Assembly (NCBI GenBank): GCA_964545875.1
Contig: CAZJHH010000012.1
Coordinates: 1-54,551 of the forward strand
Length of the DNA: 54,551 nt
Reading direction: 5' to 3'
Source of the DNA: DAIPKP01 sp964545875
GTDB lineage: Bacteria > Synergistota > Synergistia > Synergistales > Aminiphilaceae
The notes beneath the pieces are model-generated. The model ran no database searches. It was not told where the DNA came from and saw only the letters and a list, made by a program, of their open reading frames with translations. Of the stretch, positions 8,782 to 16,732 are shown piece by piece (the first letter of the stretch is position 1; each line of letters opens with the position of its first letter). The translations under genes were made by a program, and so were the position numbers.

Positions 8782-8821
8782 AAAGCGGCAACCCCGGTCT
8801 GCAAGCCGGGGTTGCCGCTTT
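8782..8821. terminator. bidirectional terminator
   Basis: A perfect 16-bp stem (8782-8797 with 8806-8821) and an 8-nt loop. AAA on one side and TTT on the other flank the GC-rich part, so it can end both the deaminase gene and the convergent glutamine synthetase gene. Confidence 0.9.
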
Positions 8822-8847
8822 GGATGGTGGCGTTTTCCCGAAGGTGA

Positions 8848-10956
8848 TCAGGAAAACGCCACCATATCCCGATAGCGCGGATAGGGCCAGAGATCTCCCG
8901 CCATGAGAAATTCAACCCGCTCTGAAAGTTTCCGAACCTTTTCCATGAGAGGAAGCGCCTCGTGGGTAAGCCGGTTTGCCTGTTCCTCCAGAGGAAGGCC
9001 CGTTAGGCCGCTTTGGAGAGATTCCAGAAGGAGGAGAGTTTTCAAGAGTTTCTGCTTCAGCTCCCCGAACTCCAGGAGCATCTCTCCCCAGGGGCCTTCC
9101 CGGAAGCTTTCGGGAAGATATCCGAGGCTTTTACCCTCCATGGAGATCTGTCGAGAGAGCGCCGGAAGCACTCCTTCCCGGGCCATGCCGATGAGAACCC
9201 CTATTTCGATGTCCAGGGTGTTGACGTACTGTTCGAGACGGATTTCGTAGTATGCGAAGACCTCCCGCTCCGTCATGATCTGGAGATCGTTCAAGAGAGC
9301 TCGGTTTTCAGGATCCAGATAGAGCTTCAATCCTTCCGGAGTGGATTGGGCGCAGGGAAGCCCCCGCCGGGTAGCTTCTTCCATCCATTCCGTGCTGTAG
9401 CAATTTCCCTCGAAACGCACCTTCTTGCTCTCCAGGGTGGCATGCCGAATGGCCTTCAGTGCCGCATCCTGAAGATCCATGCTCCGCATGTCCTCCTCCA
9501 TGAGCAGGGTCATCTGTTCGATTCCCCAGGACCAGGCGGCGAAGATCGCCGTGAGGGGCCCCGCAATGGACTGCGACGCTCCGGGAGCCCGAAATTCAAA
9601 CTTGTCTCCCGTGAAAGCGATGGGAGCGGTGCGGTTACGGTCCGTATTTTCCGCAAGAATACAGGGAAGCCGGTTCAATCCCAGGTCAACCTCACTTTTG
9701 GTGGAGAACTGTTCCGGAAGGCCTTCCTCGATGTCCTCCAGGATCCGGGTGAGAAGTTCCCCGAGGTAGACGCTCATCACTGCGGGAGGCGCTTCGTTGC
9801 CTCCCAGGCGGTGCATGTTTCCGGGATTGGCGATGCTTGCCCGGAGCAATCCTCCGAACTTGGATATTCCCAGAAGCATGCCCCCCAGGAAAACCAGAAA
9901 TTGAAGACTTTTTTTGGGATTGTTCCCTATGGGTTTGAGAAGATTGCGCCCTTCGCTGTCCTGAAGGGAGAAGTTGACGTGTTTGCCGTTGCCGTTGAGT
10001 CCTGCAAAGGGTTTTTCGTGAAGGAGAAGCCGGAAGCCGTGCTTTCGGGCCACCTTGCGCATGACGTCCATGAGAAGCTGATTCTGATCCGTGGCGAGAT
10101 TCGCCTCGGAAAACTGAGGGGCGAACTCGAACTGCCCCGGAGCCACCTCGTTGTGTCGGGTTCGCAGGGGGAGTCCCAGCTTGGCCATCTCTTCCTGCAC
10201 CTCCTCCATGAAGGAGAGTACCGAGGAGTTTATGGTTCCGAAGTAGTGGTCATCCATCTGTTGAGCCTTGGGAGGGAGATCTCCCAAAAGGGTGCGGCCG
10301 CAGAGCAGAATATCCGGGCGTTGCTGGGCCAGGTCTTCCCGGACGAGGAAGAATTCCTGTTCGGGCCCCACGGTGGGGCATACCCACTTGACCCCCCGAT
10401 TGCCGAAGAGGCGTATGAGCCGGAGGGCTCGGTCTCCCAGGCCGCTGATGGCCTTGAGAAGAGGGGTTTTCATGTCCAGAGGAGTGCCGTCGAAGGAGAA
10501 AAACACCGAGGGAATGCAGAGAGTGCCGCCCCGTTCGGATTCCACGATAAAGGCGGGGCTTGTAGGATCCCAGGCGGTGTAGCCCCGGGCCTCGAAGGTG
10601 GAGCGCATGCCCCCCGAGGGGAGGGAGGATGCGTCGGGTTCACTGAGAATGAGCTCCTTGCCGGAAAAGGACTCCATGGGTGTCCCTTCGTTGTCCACGT
10701 TGAGAAAGGACATGTGCTTTTCCGCCGTAAGCTCCGTGCGGGGGTGAAACCAGTGAGTGTAGTGAGTGGCTCCCCGGGAGATGGCCCACTCTTTCATGGC
10801 CATGGCTACGATGCCCGCCTCCTGCTGATCGAGTTTTTCCCTTCCCTCGGTGGCGGCGAGAAGTTTGGCGTAGACATCCTTGGGAAGCCGTTCCCCCATG
10901 GCCTTACGATGGAATACGTTCTGGTTGAAAAGTTCTGACGGGCGTTTCCGAAGCAT
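8848..10956 (-). CDS. glnN: glutamine synthetase type III
   Basis: Catalyses ATP-dependent amidation of glutamate to glutamine, assimilating ammonia in the cytosol. The 702-residue length and the N-terminus with RPSELFNQNVF mark the GSIII class rather than the ~450-470-residue GSI. Visible catalytic-core motifs include PTVGPEQEFFLV, RTRHNEVAPGQFEFAP and GLNGNGKHVNFS. The ATG at 10956 is preferred over the in-frame ATG 9 nt upstream because AAAGGAG sits at proper distance only for the inner one. A good promoter lies at 10991-11019. A GSIII in an amino-acid fermenter that normally releases ammonia suggests use under nitrogen limitation, but no regulator is adjacent. Confidence 0.95.
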   Translation of the reverse strand: MLRKRPSELFNQNVFHRKAMGERLPKDVYAKLLAATEGREKLDQQEAGIVAMAMKEWAISRGATHYTHWFHPRTELTAEKHMSFLNVDNEGTPMESFSGKELILSEPDASSLPSGGMRSTFEARGYTAWDPTSPAFIVESERGGTLCIPSVFFSFDGTPLDMKTPLLKAISGLGDRALRLIRLFGNRGVKWVCPTVGPEQEFFLVREDLAQQRPDILLCGRTLLGDLPPKAQQMDDHYFGTINSSVLSFMEEVQEEMAKLGLPLRTRHNEVAPGQFEFAPQFSEANLATDQNQLLMDVMRKVARKHGFRLLLHEKPFAGLNGNGKHVNFSLQDSEGRNLLKPIGNNPKKSLQFLVFLGGMLLGISKFGGLLRASIANPGNMHRLGGNEAPPAVMSVYLGELLTRILEDIEEGLPEQFSTKSEVDLGLNRLPCILAENTDRNRTAPIAFTGDKFEFRAPGASQSIAGPLTAIFAAWSWGIEQMTLLMEEDMRSMDLQDAALKAIRHATLESKKVRFEGNCYSTEWMEEATRRGLPCAQSTPEGLKLYLDPENRALLNDLQIMTEREVFAYYEIRLEQYVNTLDIEIGVLIGMAREGVLPALSRQISMEGKSLGYLPESFREGPWGEMLLEFGELKQKLLKTLLLLESLQSGLTGLPLEEQANRLTHEALPLMEKVRKLSERVEFLMAGDLWPYPRYRDMVAFS

Positions 10957-10990
10957 GATTCCCATCTCCTTTGTAAAAGCATGATGGGAA

Positions 10991-11019
10991 TATATACCAC
11001 GGAAAACATATCTTGGCAA
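10991..11019 (-). promoter_or_regulatory. sigma70-type promoter of the glutamine synthetase gene
   Basis: Read on the minus strand: TTGCCA (11014-11019), a 17-nt spacer, TATATA (10991-10996). It lies 35 nt before the chosen start codon, giving a leader of about 25-30 nt. Confidence 0.75.
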
Positions 11020-11242
11020 GAACTTTTCGCTTTTTCTTGCATGTAAATCAATATGGCACCGCAAAAATAGGTATACAATCGCGATTATGGTATTTTGAGG
11101 GCCTTTCTCAAGTCTATGAGATCTTATCCATTTATGAGGTATACTAAAAAAGGTTGGGGATATTTCTTCTTTTCCGGAAAAAATGGGAATGAAAGGAGTG
11201 CTTCCTGAAAAGTTGCGTAAATAAAGAGAGGAGTGGGCCAGC

Positions 11243-13651
11243 ATGATACGCAGAAAGAAAACGTTCCCGAAACATCACGATGCAAGACTCCTTTTTTGGA
11301 GAGGCATTCTTGTGTCCGGATTTCTTCTCGCCATGGGGTTGTGGGGGGGGCCCTCTTGGGGAGTCGCTTCGGAAGATGTGGCTGCTCCCGATATGCAGGC
11401 CGCTTCTTCCGAGGAAGTACTGCCCGTTTCTCAGGATCGCCTTGCCCGAATCGAGGAGGATCTTATCCGGGTGCAGCGGGAAATGGAGGGAGCTCTTGAC
11501 GAACAAGAGAGGGAAATGTTCAACCAGAAGGCACAGAGCCTTCGTTCTCTCCGATCGCTCATCCAGCGTCACCGAACCCTCCAGGAACGGCATGAAACCC
11601 TTTTAGGGCAGTTGGAAAACGCCCAAAATATCGCATCCTCTCTCTATGTTCTCGAAGGAGAACCTCCCTATGCCCTTTCGGTGTACGATAAGTTTCTTGA
11701 TGATCTGGAATTGATCGGCGAACAGCTTCTTTCTCTTCGCGTTTCCCGCTTGGCGGGGCAGAAAGAGCTTGAGTCGATCCGAGGGCGCTTGAAAATCCTT
11801 CAGGAAAACCTCCGAGGGCTCAGAGAAGAGGTGACGGGGTATCAAACGAGAGACGAAGCGGTGCCCCGGGATCTTCGCCTCCGGTACGAAAGAGCCCAGC
11901 TCCAGGAGGAACAGCTGACGCTAAGCGAGGAATACGAACTTCTTCTCGAGGAGGCTCAAAAGGCGGAGGAAGAACTTCTTCAATTGAAGCGGAATGTGGT
12001 GGCCGATCTCGTGACAAGAATAAAGGACAATCTGGGGTATAACGAAGAGAACGTTCAGGCCCGCATGAAGGGTTTGGATGACCGCATAGCCCAGATGGAG
12101 GAGGATCTCCTGCGGATTTCATCGGAGCGGGAAAAGGTTTCTCTTGCCCTTACCCGGGCCCAGGATCGGCTCAATACCGCGAAGGATGAGGAGAAACGTG
12201 CGGTAGCCGCGGCGGAGGTGGCGGAACTTCAGGCCTGGAAGGAGTATTACCAGGTCCAGGTGGAGCAAAAAGAGCTTCTGCAGCAATACCTGGAAATAGG
12301 TAAGGAGCTGTGGCAGTATCGCTACAGCCTCATCGATGATTCTCCGAGGGCCCTGGAAAATCTGCAGGAGATCAAGAAACGCACGGAGCTGCAGATCGAA
12401 GATCTTGCCCGGCTTGCCAAGAGAAGCCAAAGCCAGCAGGTGGCACTTCAAACCCGAATAGGGGCGCTGCAGAAAAAGCTCGAAGACGCCTCTCGTCCCT
12501 ACGCGGAACTCGAAGAACCCCGTCTTCAGGGAGAGCTCGAAGCTTTGCAGGAGCTTGCTCGGGAAACGCTTCTCTTTGCCTCTGCCATGAACCAGTTCTC
12601 CCTCCTTGCCCAGCGCCTCAATCGGGAGCTTGCCGAGGCCATCGGCTCTTTCCAGATTACGGAGCACGTGACGGCCCTGGGAAAAAAGACCTTTCGGGAT
12701 ATCTGGAACATGGAGGTCTGGGTGATCGAGGATAACCAGATCGTGGTGGGAGAGCTGGTTATCGCTCTCGGCCTTCTCTTCGGGGGATTCGTGGCAATCC
12801 GCCTTTTCAGCGGATGGATAAGCCGACGCTTTCAGAAGCGTTTCAACATGACCGCCGAAGGAACCAGCCTGATTCAGCGGGTATTTTTCTACATCTTTTT
12901 TCTCCTCACCATTCTCTGGGTGCTGAAGATCGTCAACATTCCCCTTACCGCCTTCGCCTTCCTCGGCGGTGCTCTCGCCATTGCCGTCGGTTTTGGAGCC
13001 CAGCATCTTTTCAACAACTTCATCAGCGGTTTCTTTCTGATTATTCAGAAGCCCATCAAGGTGGGGGACATCGTGCAGCTCGATGACGGCACCGTGGCAT
13101 TGGTGAAGGAGATCGGTACCCGGCATACCCGGATTCAGAACTTCGACGGAGTGGATATCCTGCTTCCCAATAGCTATCTTCTGGAAAACAAGATTACCAA
13201 CTGGACCTATGGAGGGGATCGCAAGCTGCGGAACAAGCTCTCCGTGGGAGTAGCCTACGGAAGCGATACGAAAAAGGTGGAGGATCTCCTTCTCAAGGCG
13301 GCCCGGGAGCATGCCAACGTACTGAAGAACCCCTTTCCTTTCGTGATTTTTAAGGAATTTGCGGATAGCTCCCTGAACTTCGATATGTACTTCTGGGTGG
13401 ATATGCGTACCGCTTCGGGGCTTACCGTGGGAAGCGAGCTGCGACACAAGGTGGTGGAACTCTTCCAGGAGAACGGAGTGGAGATACCCTTTCCTCAGAT
13501 GGACGTGCACTTCAAGCGGAGGATTGCTCCGCAGGAAGGGGAGAAGGCTTTGAAGCTTCCCGAAAAGGAACCGGAGGAGGCCGAAGAGAACTCCGAGGGA
13601 GTTTTTCTGGAAGACGACATGGATCCCACGGAAGGAATTCTTCGGGGATAG
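11243..13651 (+). CDS. MscS-family mechanosensitive channel with long coiled-coil periplasmic domain
   Basis: An 802-residue envelope protein predicted to open under membrane tension and release solutes during osmotic downshock. An N-terminal signal-like helix ends near residue 40. Residues about 55-480 are strongly charged and heptad-like, a long coiled coil as in MscK/KefA-type channels. Three membrane helices follow at about 503-522, 547-566 and 571-602. The last is the Gly/Ala-rich pore helix (AFLGGALAIAVGFGAQHLF), followed by the conserved FLIIQKPIKVGDIV beta domain. The C-terminus is Glu-rich. The ATG at 11243 follows AGAGGAG. A TATACT at 11140-11145 could be its -10 box, but I see no good -35. 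It is shorter than E. coli MscK (about 1,100 residues) and has fewer membrane helices. Confidence 0.9.
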   Translation: MIRRKKTFPKHHDARLLFWRGILVSGFLLAMGLWGGPSWGVASEDVAAPDMQAASSEEVLPVSQDRLARIEEDLIRVQREMEGALDEQEREMFNQKAQSLRSLRSLIQRHRTLQERHETLLGQLENAQNIASSLYVLEGEPPYALSVYDKFLDDLELIGEQLLSLRVSRLAGQKELESIRGRLKILQENLRGLREEVTGYQTRDEAVPRDLRLRYERAQLQEEQLTLSEEYELLLEEAQKAEEELLQLKRNVVADLVTRIKDNLGYNEENVQARMKGLDDRIAQMEEDLLRISSEREKVSLALTRAQDRLNTAKDEEKRAVAAAEVAELQAWKEYYQVQVEQKELLQQYLEIGKELWQYRYSLIDDSPRALENLQEIKKRTELQIEDLARLAKRSQSQQVALQTRIGALQKKLEDASRPYAELEEPRLQGELEALQELARETLLFASAMNQFSLLAQRLNRELAEAIGSFQITEHVTALGKKTFRDIWNMEVWVIEDNQIVVGELVIALGLLFGGFVAIRLFSGWISRRFQKRFNMTAEGTSLIQRVFFYIFFLLTILWVLKIVNIPLTAFAFLGGALAIAVGFGAQHLFNNFISGFFLIIQKPIKVGDIVQLDDGTVALVKEIGTRHTRIQNFDGVDILLPNSYLLENKITNWTYGGDRKLRNKLSVGVAYGSDTKKVEDLLLKAAREHANVLKNPFPFVIFKEFADSSLNFDMYFWVDMRTASGLTVGSELRHKVVELFQENGVEIPFPQMDVHFKRRIAPQEGEKALKLPEKEPEEAEENSEGVFLEDDMDPTEGILRG

Positions 13652-13680
13652 CGTTTTGCAACGCCATGAGATGACCATCA

Positions 13681-13718
13681 TTGAAGAGGGCCCCGGTATT
13701 TTCCGGGGCCCTCTTCAA
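13681..13718. terminator. bidirectional terminator
   Basis: A perfect 16-bp stem (13681-13696 with 13703-13718) around a TATTTT loop separates the convergent channel and PrcB-like genes. There is no long T-run beyond the arms. Confidence 0.85.
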
Positions 13719-13747
13719 TATGGATTCTTGAGGACAACCCTGGGGCC

Positions 13748-14182
13748 CTATTTTTCGGGGCGGGGCTTTTCCAGGAGAATCACCGCATAGGGGCTCGTAA
13801 GGGCCTGGGTTGTCATGCTTCCCGGTTTGGGCGTATGGAGCACGTACCGTACGTCCAGTTCCTTGTTTTCGTAGCGGGCGGAAAGAATTTCCAGCCGGTA
13901 TCCTCCGGAGGAGCGGGTTCCCGCAAAGATGCCCACCACCACGAAACGGTCGAAATCTACCACCATGGGAGGCTGTTTGGCGGAAGAGATATCCTCTCCG
14001 TAGAGCCGCAGAAGAGCGTCCGCTCCCTCGGCCACCACCATTCCCGCCTCGCTCCGGGCGGCATAGAAGCCCGTCTCGAGAAGTTGAAAACTCGGGGCGG
14101 AAGGGGCCTCTCCCCAGGCAAGGCAGGATCCTCCGAGAAGAAATACCATCAGGAGTGCAAGAATTCCAGCGTGTCGCATCAT
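13748..14182 (-). CDS. secreted PrcB-like domain protein
   Basis: A 144-residue protein with a clear signal peptide (hydrophobic residues 5-21, cleavage near LAWG). The C-terminal half, VVVGIFAGTRSSGGYRLEI followed later by PGSMTTQALTSPYAVI, matches the PrcB C-terminal family pattern known from the Treponema dentilisin protease complex. In that complex PrcB is an accessory lipoprotein of a subtilisin-like protease. Here a subtilisin-like gene lies directly upstream on the same strand (14241-15776, 58-nt gap), so a protease-accessory role is a reasonable inference. The start has AAGGAGG eight nt upstream; the second codon is also ATG. An extended -10 box and a palindrome lie in the leader. Confidence 0.78.
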   Translation of the reverse strand: MMRHAGILALLMVFLLGGSCLAWGEAPSAPSFQLLETGFYAARSEAGMVVAEGADALLRLYGEDISSAKQPPMVVDFDRFVVVGIFAGTRSSGGYRLEILSARYENKELDVRYVLHTPKPGSMTTQALTSPYAVILLEKPRPEK

Positions 14183-14199
14183 GCCTCGAACCTCCTTTC

Positions 14200-14213
14200 A
14201 AGAATGCATTCTT
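14200..14213. promoter_or_regulatory. palindromic operator candidate in the PrcB-like leader
   Basis: AAGAATGCATTCTT is a perfect 14-bp palindrome between the ribosome binding site of the PrcB-like gene and a minus-strand extended -10 box (TGG then TACAAT, complement at 14221-14229). Its position fits a repressor site; the binding protein is unknown. Confidence 0.35.
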
Positions 14214-14240
14214 TGTTCGAATTGTACCACCTTTTCGCTC

Positions 14241-15776
14241 TTACCTGGTGCCCCTTCCCAAAAGAAGCAGGGGAAGCAGGAGCAGTACCCCCAGGAAGGA
14301 GCCGAATCCCAGGGAACAGCCGCCGCCACCTCCTCCGGAAGCGGGGCCCGGAGTAACCGTGGGGGTTGCGGTGGGAGCGGTGGTAGGCGTAGGTGTAGGC
14401 GTATTGGTGGGCTGTTCTCCCGCGGCGGCTACGGATGCGGCGGCGTTTACCACCTTGCCGGTGACGCAGCGCCCCGCCAGTGCCGCGGAAGAGGTGCCGT
14501 TATTCAGCAGGATGCTCCGTACCTGGGTTCCCGAAAGGCTGGGATTGGCGCTCCAGGTAAGGAGTCCCGCTCCCAGGGTTACCGGGGTGGCCATGGAAGT
14601 ACCGTTCCAGGAGTCGTATCCGCTGGCCTTGACGAAGGTGGGAACCGTGGAGAGGATGGAGCTGCCCGGAGCGAAGATATCCACCGTGGCCGCGCCGTAG
14701 TTGGAGAAGTTTGCCGCAGAGGTGCCGTCGGTTTGGGTAGCTCCGACCACCACGCTCAGAGGAATGTCGTAGTTGGCGGGATAGACCGGCCAGTTGTCGT
14801 TGTTGTTGCTGTCGTTTCCGGCGGCGATGAAGATAAGGATTCCCGCATTCGAAACCGCCCGATAGGCCTGTTGCATGGTGTTATCCGGTCTCTCCCCGGG
14901 TTCTCCTCCGAAGGAGCAGTTCAGGGCTCTGATGTTCACTCCCCGGTTCTTCATGGCCAGAATATAGTTGAGCCCCCGGGCGATGTCCGTATCGTATGCG
15001 CCGGATTCGTCTTCCCATTCGTCGTAGGTGAAGCAGCGGATTCCCATGATCTTCACGTTGGGAGCAACTCCGAGAATCCCCACACCGTTGATGGGGGCGG
15101 CGATGCTTCCCGCCACGTGGGTGCCGTGCCCTCCGTCGGGAAGATTGTCGTCGGGATTCCCCGTGACGGTGCCGTCGTTGTAGGCGGCCATGCCGTAATA
15201 ATCGTCCACGATGCCGTTGCGGTCGTCGTCAATGCCGTTGTTCGGGATTTCTCCGGAGTTGGTCCACATATTGGCGGCAAGATCTGGATGGTCGTAATCC
15301 ACCCCCGTATCGAGCACCACCGCCACCATGGAGGAATCTCCCCTGGTGGTGTCCCATGCGGCGGGGCAGCCGATGGCGGGGAGATACCACTGTTCGCTAT
15401 AGCGAGGCTCCGTGGGGAGGTAGGTTCTCGGCGGAGAGGTGGCGAAGAGCCGGTTTTTTTTCGGTAGATTCGCATGTTCCACTCCGGGGGTCTGGAGAAG
15501 TGCCTCCAGGGCTTCCCCGGAAGGTACGGCGGTCCGTACGATGGCCAGTCCCAGGTAGGGGAGAGGAATGATTTCCTCCAGAGGAATGGCTGTTCCCGAA
15601 AGGAGGCTTTCGGCTTGGAGGGCGAAGGATCGTTCCTCGCTGGCGGGAGCGAAGGAGCCTACTTCCGCTTTGGGAGTTTCCAGAGCCACCAGGATGGATG
15701 TGGCCTCTCCGGAAAACCCCGTAGCCGCCGAAAGAAGAACGAAGAATAAGCTCATGAAAAAAATGCCTTGTTTCAT
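14241..15776 (-). CDS. subtilisin-like (S8) serine protease with Synerg-CTERM tail
   Basis: An exported endopeptidase of 511 residues. After a signal peptide (about 1-23) there is an inhibitor-I9-like propeptide (about 24-115). The S8 catalytic domain carries Asp156 (VVLDTGVDYDHPD), His217 (GGHGTHVAG), oxyanion Asn321 (AAGND) and Ser394 (NGTSMATP). A Thr-Pro spacer (about 457-476) leads to a Gly6-Cys-Ser-Leu-Gly motif (481-490), a hydrophobic helix and a GRGTR end: the Synerg-CTERM surface-sorting signal. I prefer ATG at 15776 over the upstream in-frame TTG at 15797 because AAGGA is spaced for it and the signal peptide begins there. The PrcB-like gene follows 58 nt downstream. It probably degrades extracellular protein for amino-acid fermentation. 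Confidence 0.93.
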   Translation of the reverse strand: MKQGIFFMSLFFVLLSAATGFSGEATSILVALETPKAEVGSFAPASEERSFALQAESLLSGTAIPLEEIIPLPYLGLAIVRTAVPSGEALEALLQTPGVEHANLPKKNRLFATSPPRTYLPTEPRYSEQWYLPAIGCPAAWDTTRGDSSMVAVVLDTGVDYDHPDLAANMWTNSGEIPNNGIDDDRNGIVDDYYGMAAYNDGTVTGNPDDNLPDGGHGTHVAGSIAAPINGVGILGVAPNVKIMGIRCFTYDEWEDESGAYDTDIARGLNYILAMKNRGVNIRALNCSFGGEPGERPDNTMQQAYRAVSNAGILIFIAAGNDSNNNDNWPVYPANYDIPLSVVVGATQTDGTSAANFSNYGAATVDIFAPGSSILSTVPTFVKASGYDSWNGTSMATPVTLGAGLLTWSANPSLSGTQVRSILLNNGTSSAALAGRCVTGKVVNAAASVAAAGEQPTNTPTPTPTTAPTATPTVTPGPASGGGGGGCSLGFGSFLGVLLLLPLLLLGRGTR

Positions 15777-15941
15777 ACCATCACGTCCTTTGATCAAGAA
15801 TGAAGTCTATTTTTTCAGTGTATACGGAAAGCCGGAAAATGGATAATCTCGAAAAAAAGAGATAAAGGAAAAGCGAGAGAGAAAAACGCTCTTTTTGGCG
15901 TATAAATCCTTTAGAAGCATGCCTTCTGACGTACATTGATG

Positions 15942-15971
15942 TTGATCTATGCTGACCTATTGACCTATACT
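15942..15971 (+). promoter_or_regulatory. hsp20: promoter of hsp20 with TGAC repeats and a TGACGTCA palindrome
   Basis: TTGATC (15942-15947), an 18-nt spacer, TATACT (15966-15971). TGAC occurs at 15927, 15953, 15961 and 15971, and the palindrome TGACGTCA (15971-15978) covers the expected start point. No CIRCE element is visible, so heat control, if any, would use another site. Confidence 0.6.
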
Positions 15972-16040
15972 GACGTCACATGGAAGCAATACCGACAGAC
16001 AAACTTTAAAAAATATATGGTATAGGAGGAGGGAGTAGTC

Positions 16041-16472
16041 ATGAGAGGATTGATGCGGTATCGGCGGCCTTCGCCCCTGGTATTTCCCGAGGTGGAGGAT
16101 TTTTTCAAGGGCATGTCCGACGTGTTTTCTTCGGTGAACCGGGAGTTTCCCCTGGATATGTACGAGGAGAACGGTAATCTGGTGATCTCCATGGATGCCC
16201 CCGGAGTGGATCCCGAAAAGGTGGATATCCGGGTGTTTCCCGATCGGGTCACTCTGGTTTCCAAGGAGGAACAGGAGGAGTCCTGCGAAGAGGGTAAGAC
16301 CTGGCATTGCAAGAAACAGCGCCGGGTGTTGAACTACAGCGTGTCCCTGCCACGGGAGGTGGATCCCGAGGGAGCCGAGGCGGAGATCAAGCACGGAATT
16401 ATTACCGTCAAGATGCCCAAGAAAGGGATTGAAGAGGGCAAGGTGCTGGAGCTCAAAAAAGGGCAGGAATAA
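16041..16472 (+). CDS. hsp20: Hsp20/alpha-crystallin small heat-shock protein
   Basis: A 143-residue ATP-independent holdase chaperone that binds unfolding proteins in the cytosol. The alpha-crystallin domain spans about 35-135, with LDMYEENGNLVISMDAPGV at its beginning and the sequence VSLPREVDPEGAEAEIKHGI, then ITVKMPK, near its end, as in class A small Hsps. An unusual feature is a Cys pair in the loop EESCEEGKTWHCKK. The ATG at 16041 follows a strong AGGAGGAGGGAG. It has its own promoter and a terminator hairpin at 16485. Confidence 0.95.
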   Translation: MRGLMRYRRPSPLVFPEVEDFFKGMSDVFSSVNREFPLDMYEENGNLVISMDAPGVDPEKVDIRVFPDRVTLVSKEEQEESCEEGKTWHCKKQRRVLNYSVSLPREVDPEGAEAEIKHGIITVKMPKKGIEEGKVLELKKGQE

Positions 16473-16484
16473 CAAAGTCGATGT

Positions 16485-16515
16485 GCGATTCCGGCAGGAA
16501 TTTTTCCGGAATCGC
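16485..16515 (+). terminator. hairpin after hsp20
   Basis: A 10-bp perfect stem (16485-16494 with 16506-16515), loop containing AATTTTT, followed by TTGTGT. It is a moderate intrinsic terminator 12 nt after the hsp20 stop codon. Confidence 0.6.
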
Positions 16516-16530
16516 TTGTGTCAAAAAATG

Positions 16531-16596
16531 AATAAGGCGTTCAAAAGGAAAGCGGGGGAGCGTACGTTCCCTCGCTTTCCTTTTGAACGTCTTATT
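16531..16596. repeat. near-perfect 66-bp palindrome (32-bp stem)
   Basis: Positions 16531-16559 pair with 16568-16596 without a break; the only non-Watson-Crick positions are G·U-compatible (16537/16590 and 16555/16572). Pairing continues into the centre around GTAC. As RNA it would be a stem of about 29-32 bp with a tiny loop. No T-run follows. It could be a strong transcription block, an RNase III target or a short palindromic mobile remnant. Confidence 0.85.
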
Positions 16597-16732
16597 CGAG
16601 GGAAAAAGTCCCTTGATGCAAAAATATTAGGAAGATTCTTGAGACTCATCGCAACTTTTTTAAAAAAGAGTATCATCAAGGTCAATGCTTTAAATATTTT
16701 GTTGGAAAATGTGCTTGAAAAAGGGGGTAGTG

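Noticed and set aside
9013..10938. 641-codon plus-strand frame opposite glutamine synthetase
   Set aside because: It is antisense to a strongly conserved GSIII gene, has no ribosome site and no recognisable domain.
12119..13681. 520-codon minus-strand frame opposite the MscS-family gene
   Set aside because: Shadow of the coiled-coil and channel coding sequence; it would also run through the terminator stem at 13681.
16481..16732. Mobile element or IS remnant around the long palindrome
   Set aside because: No transposase frame, no target-site duplication visible and no second copy in the window; kept only as an open alternative.
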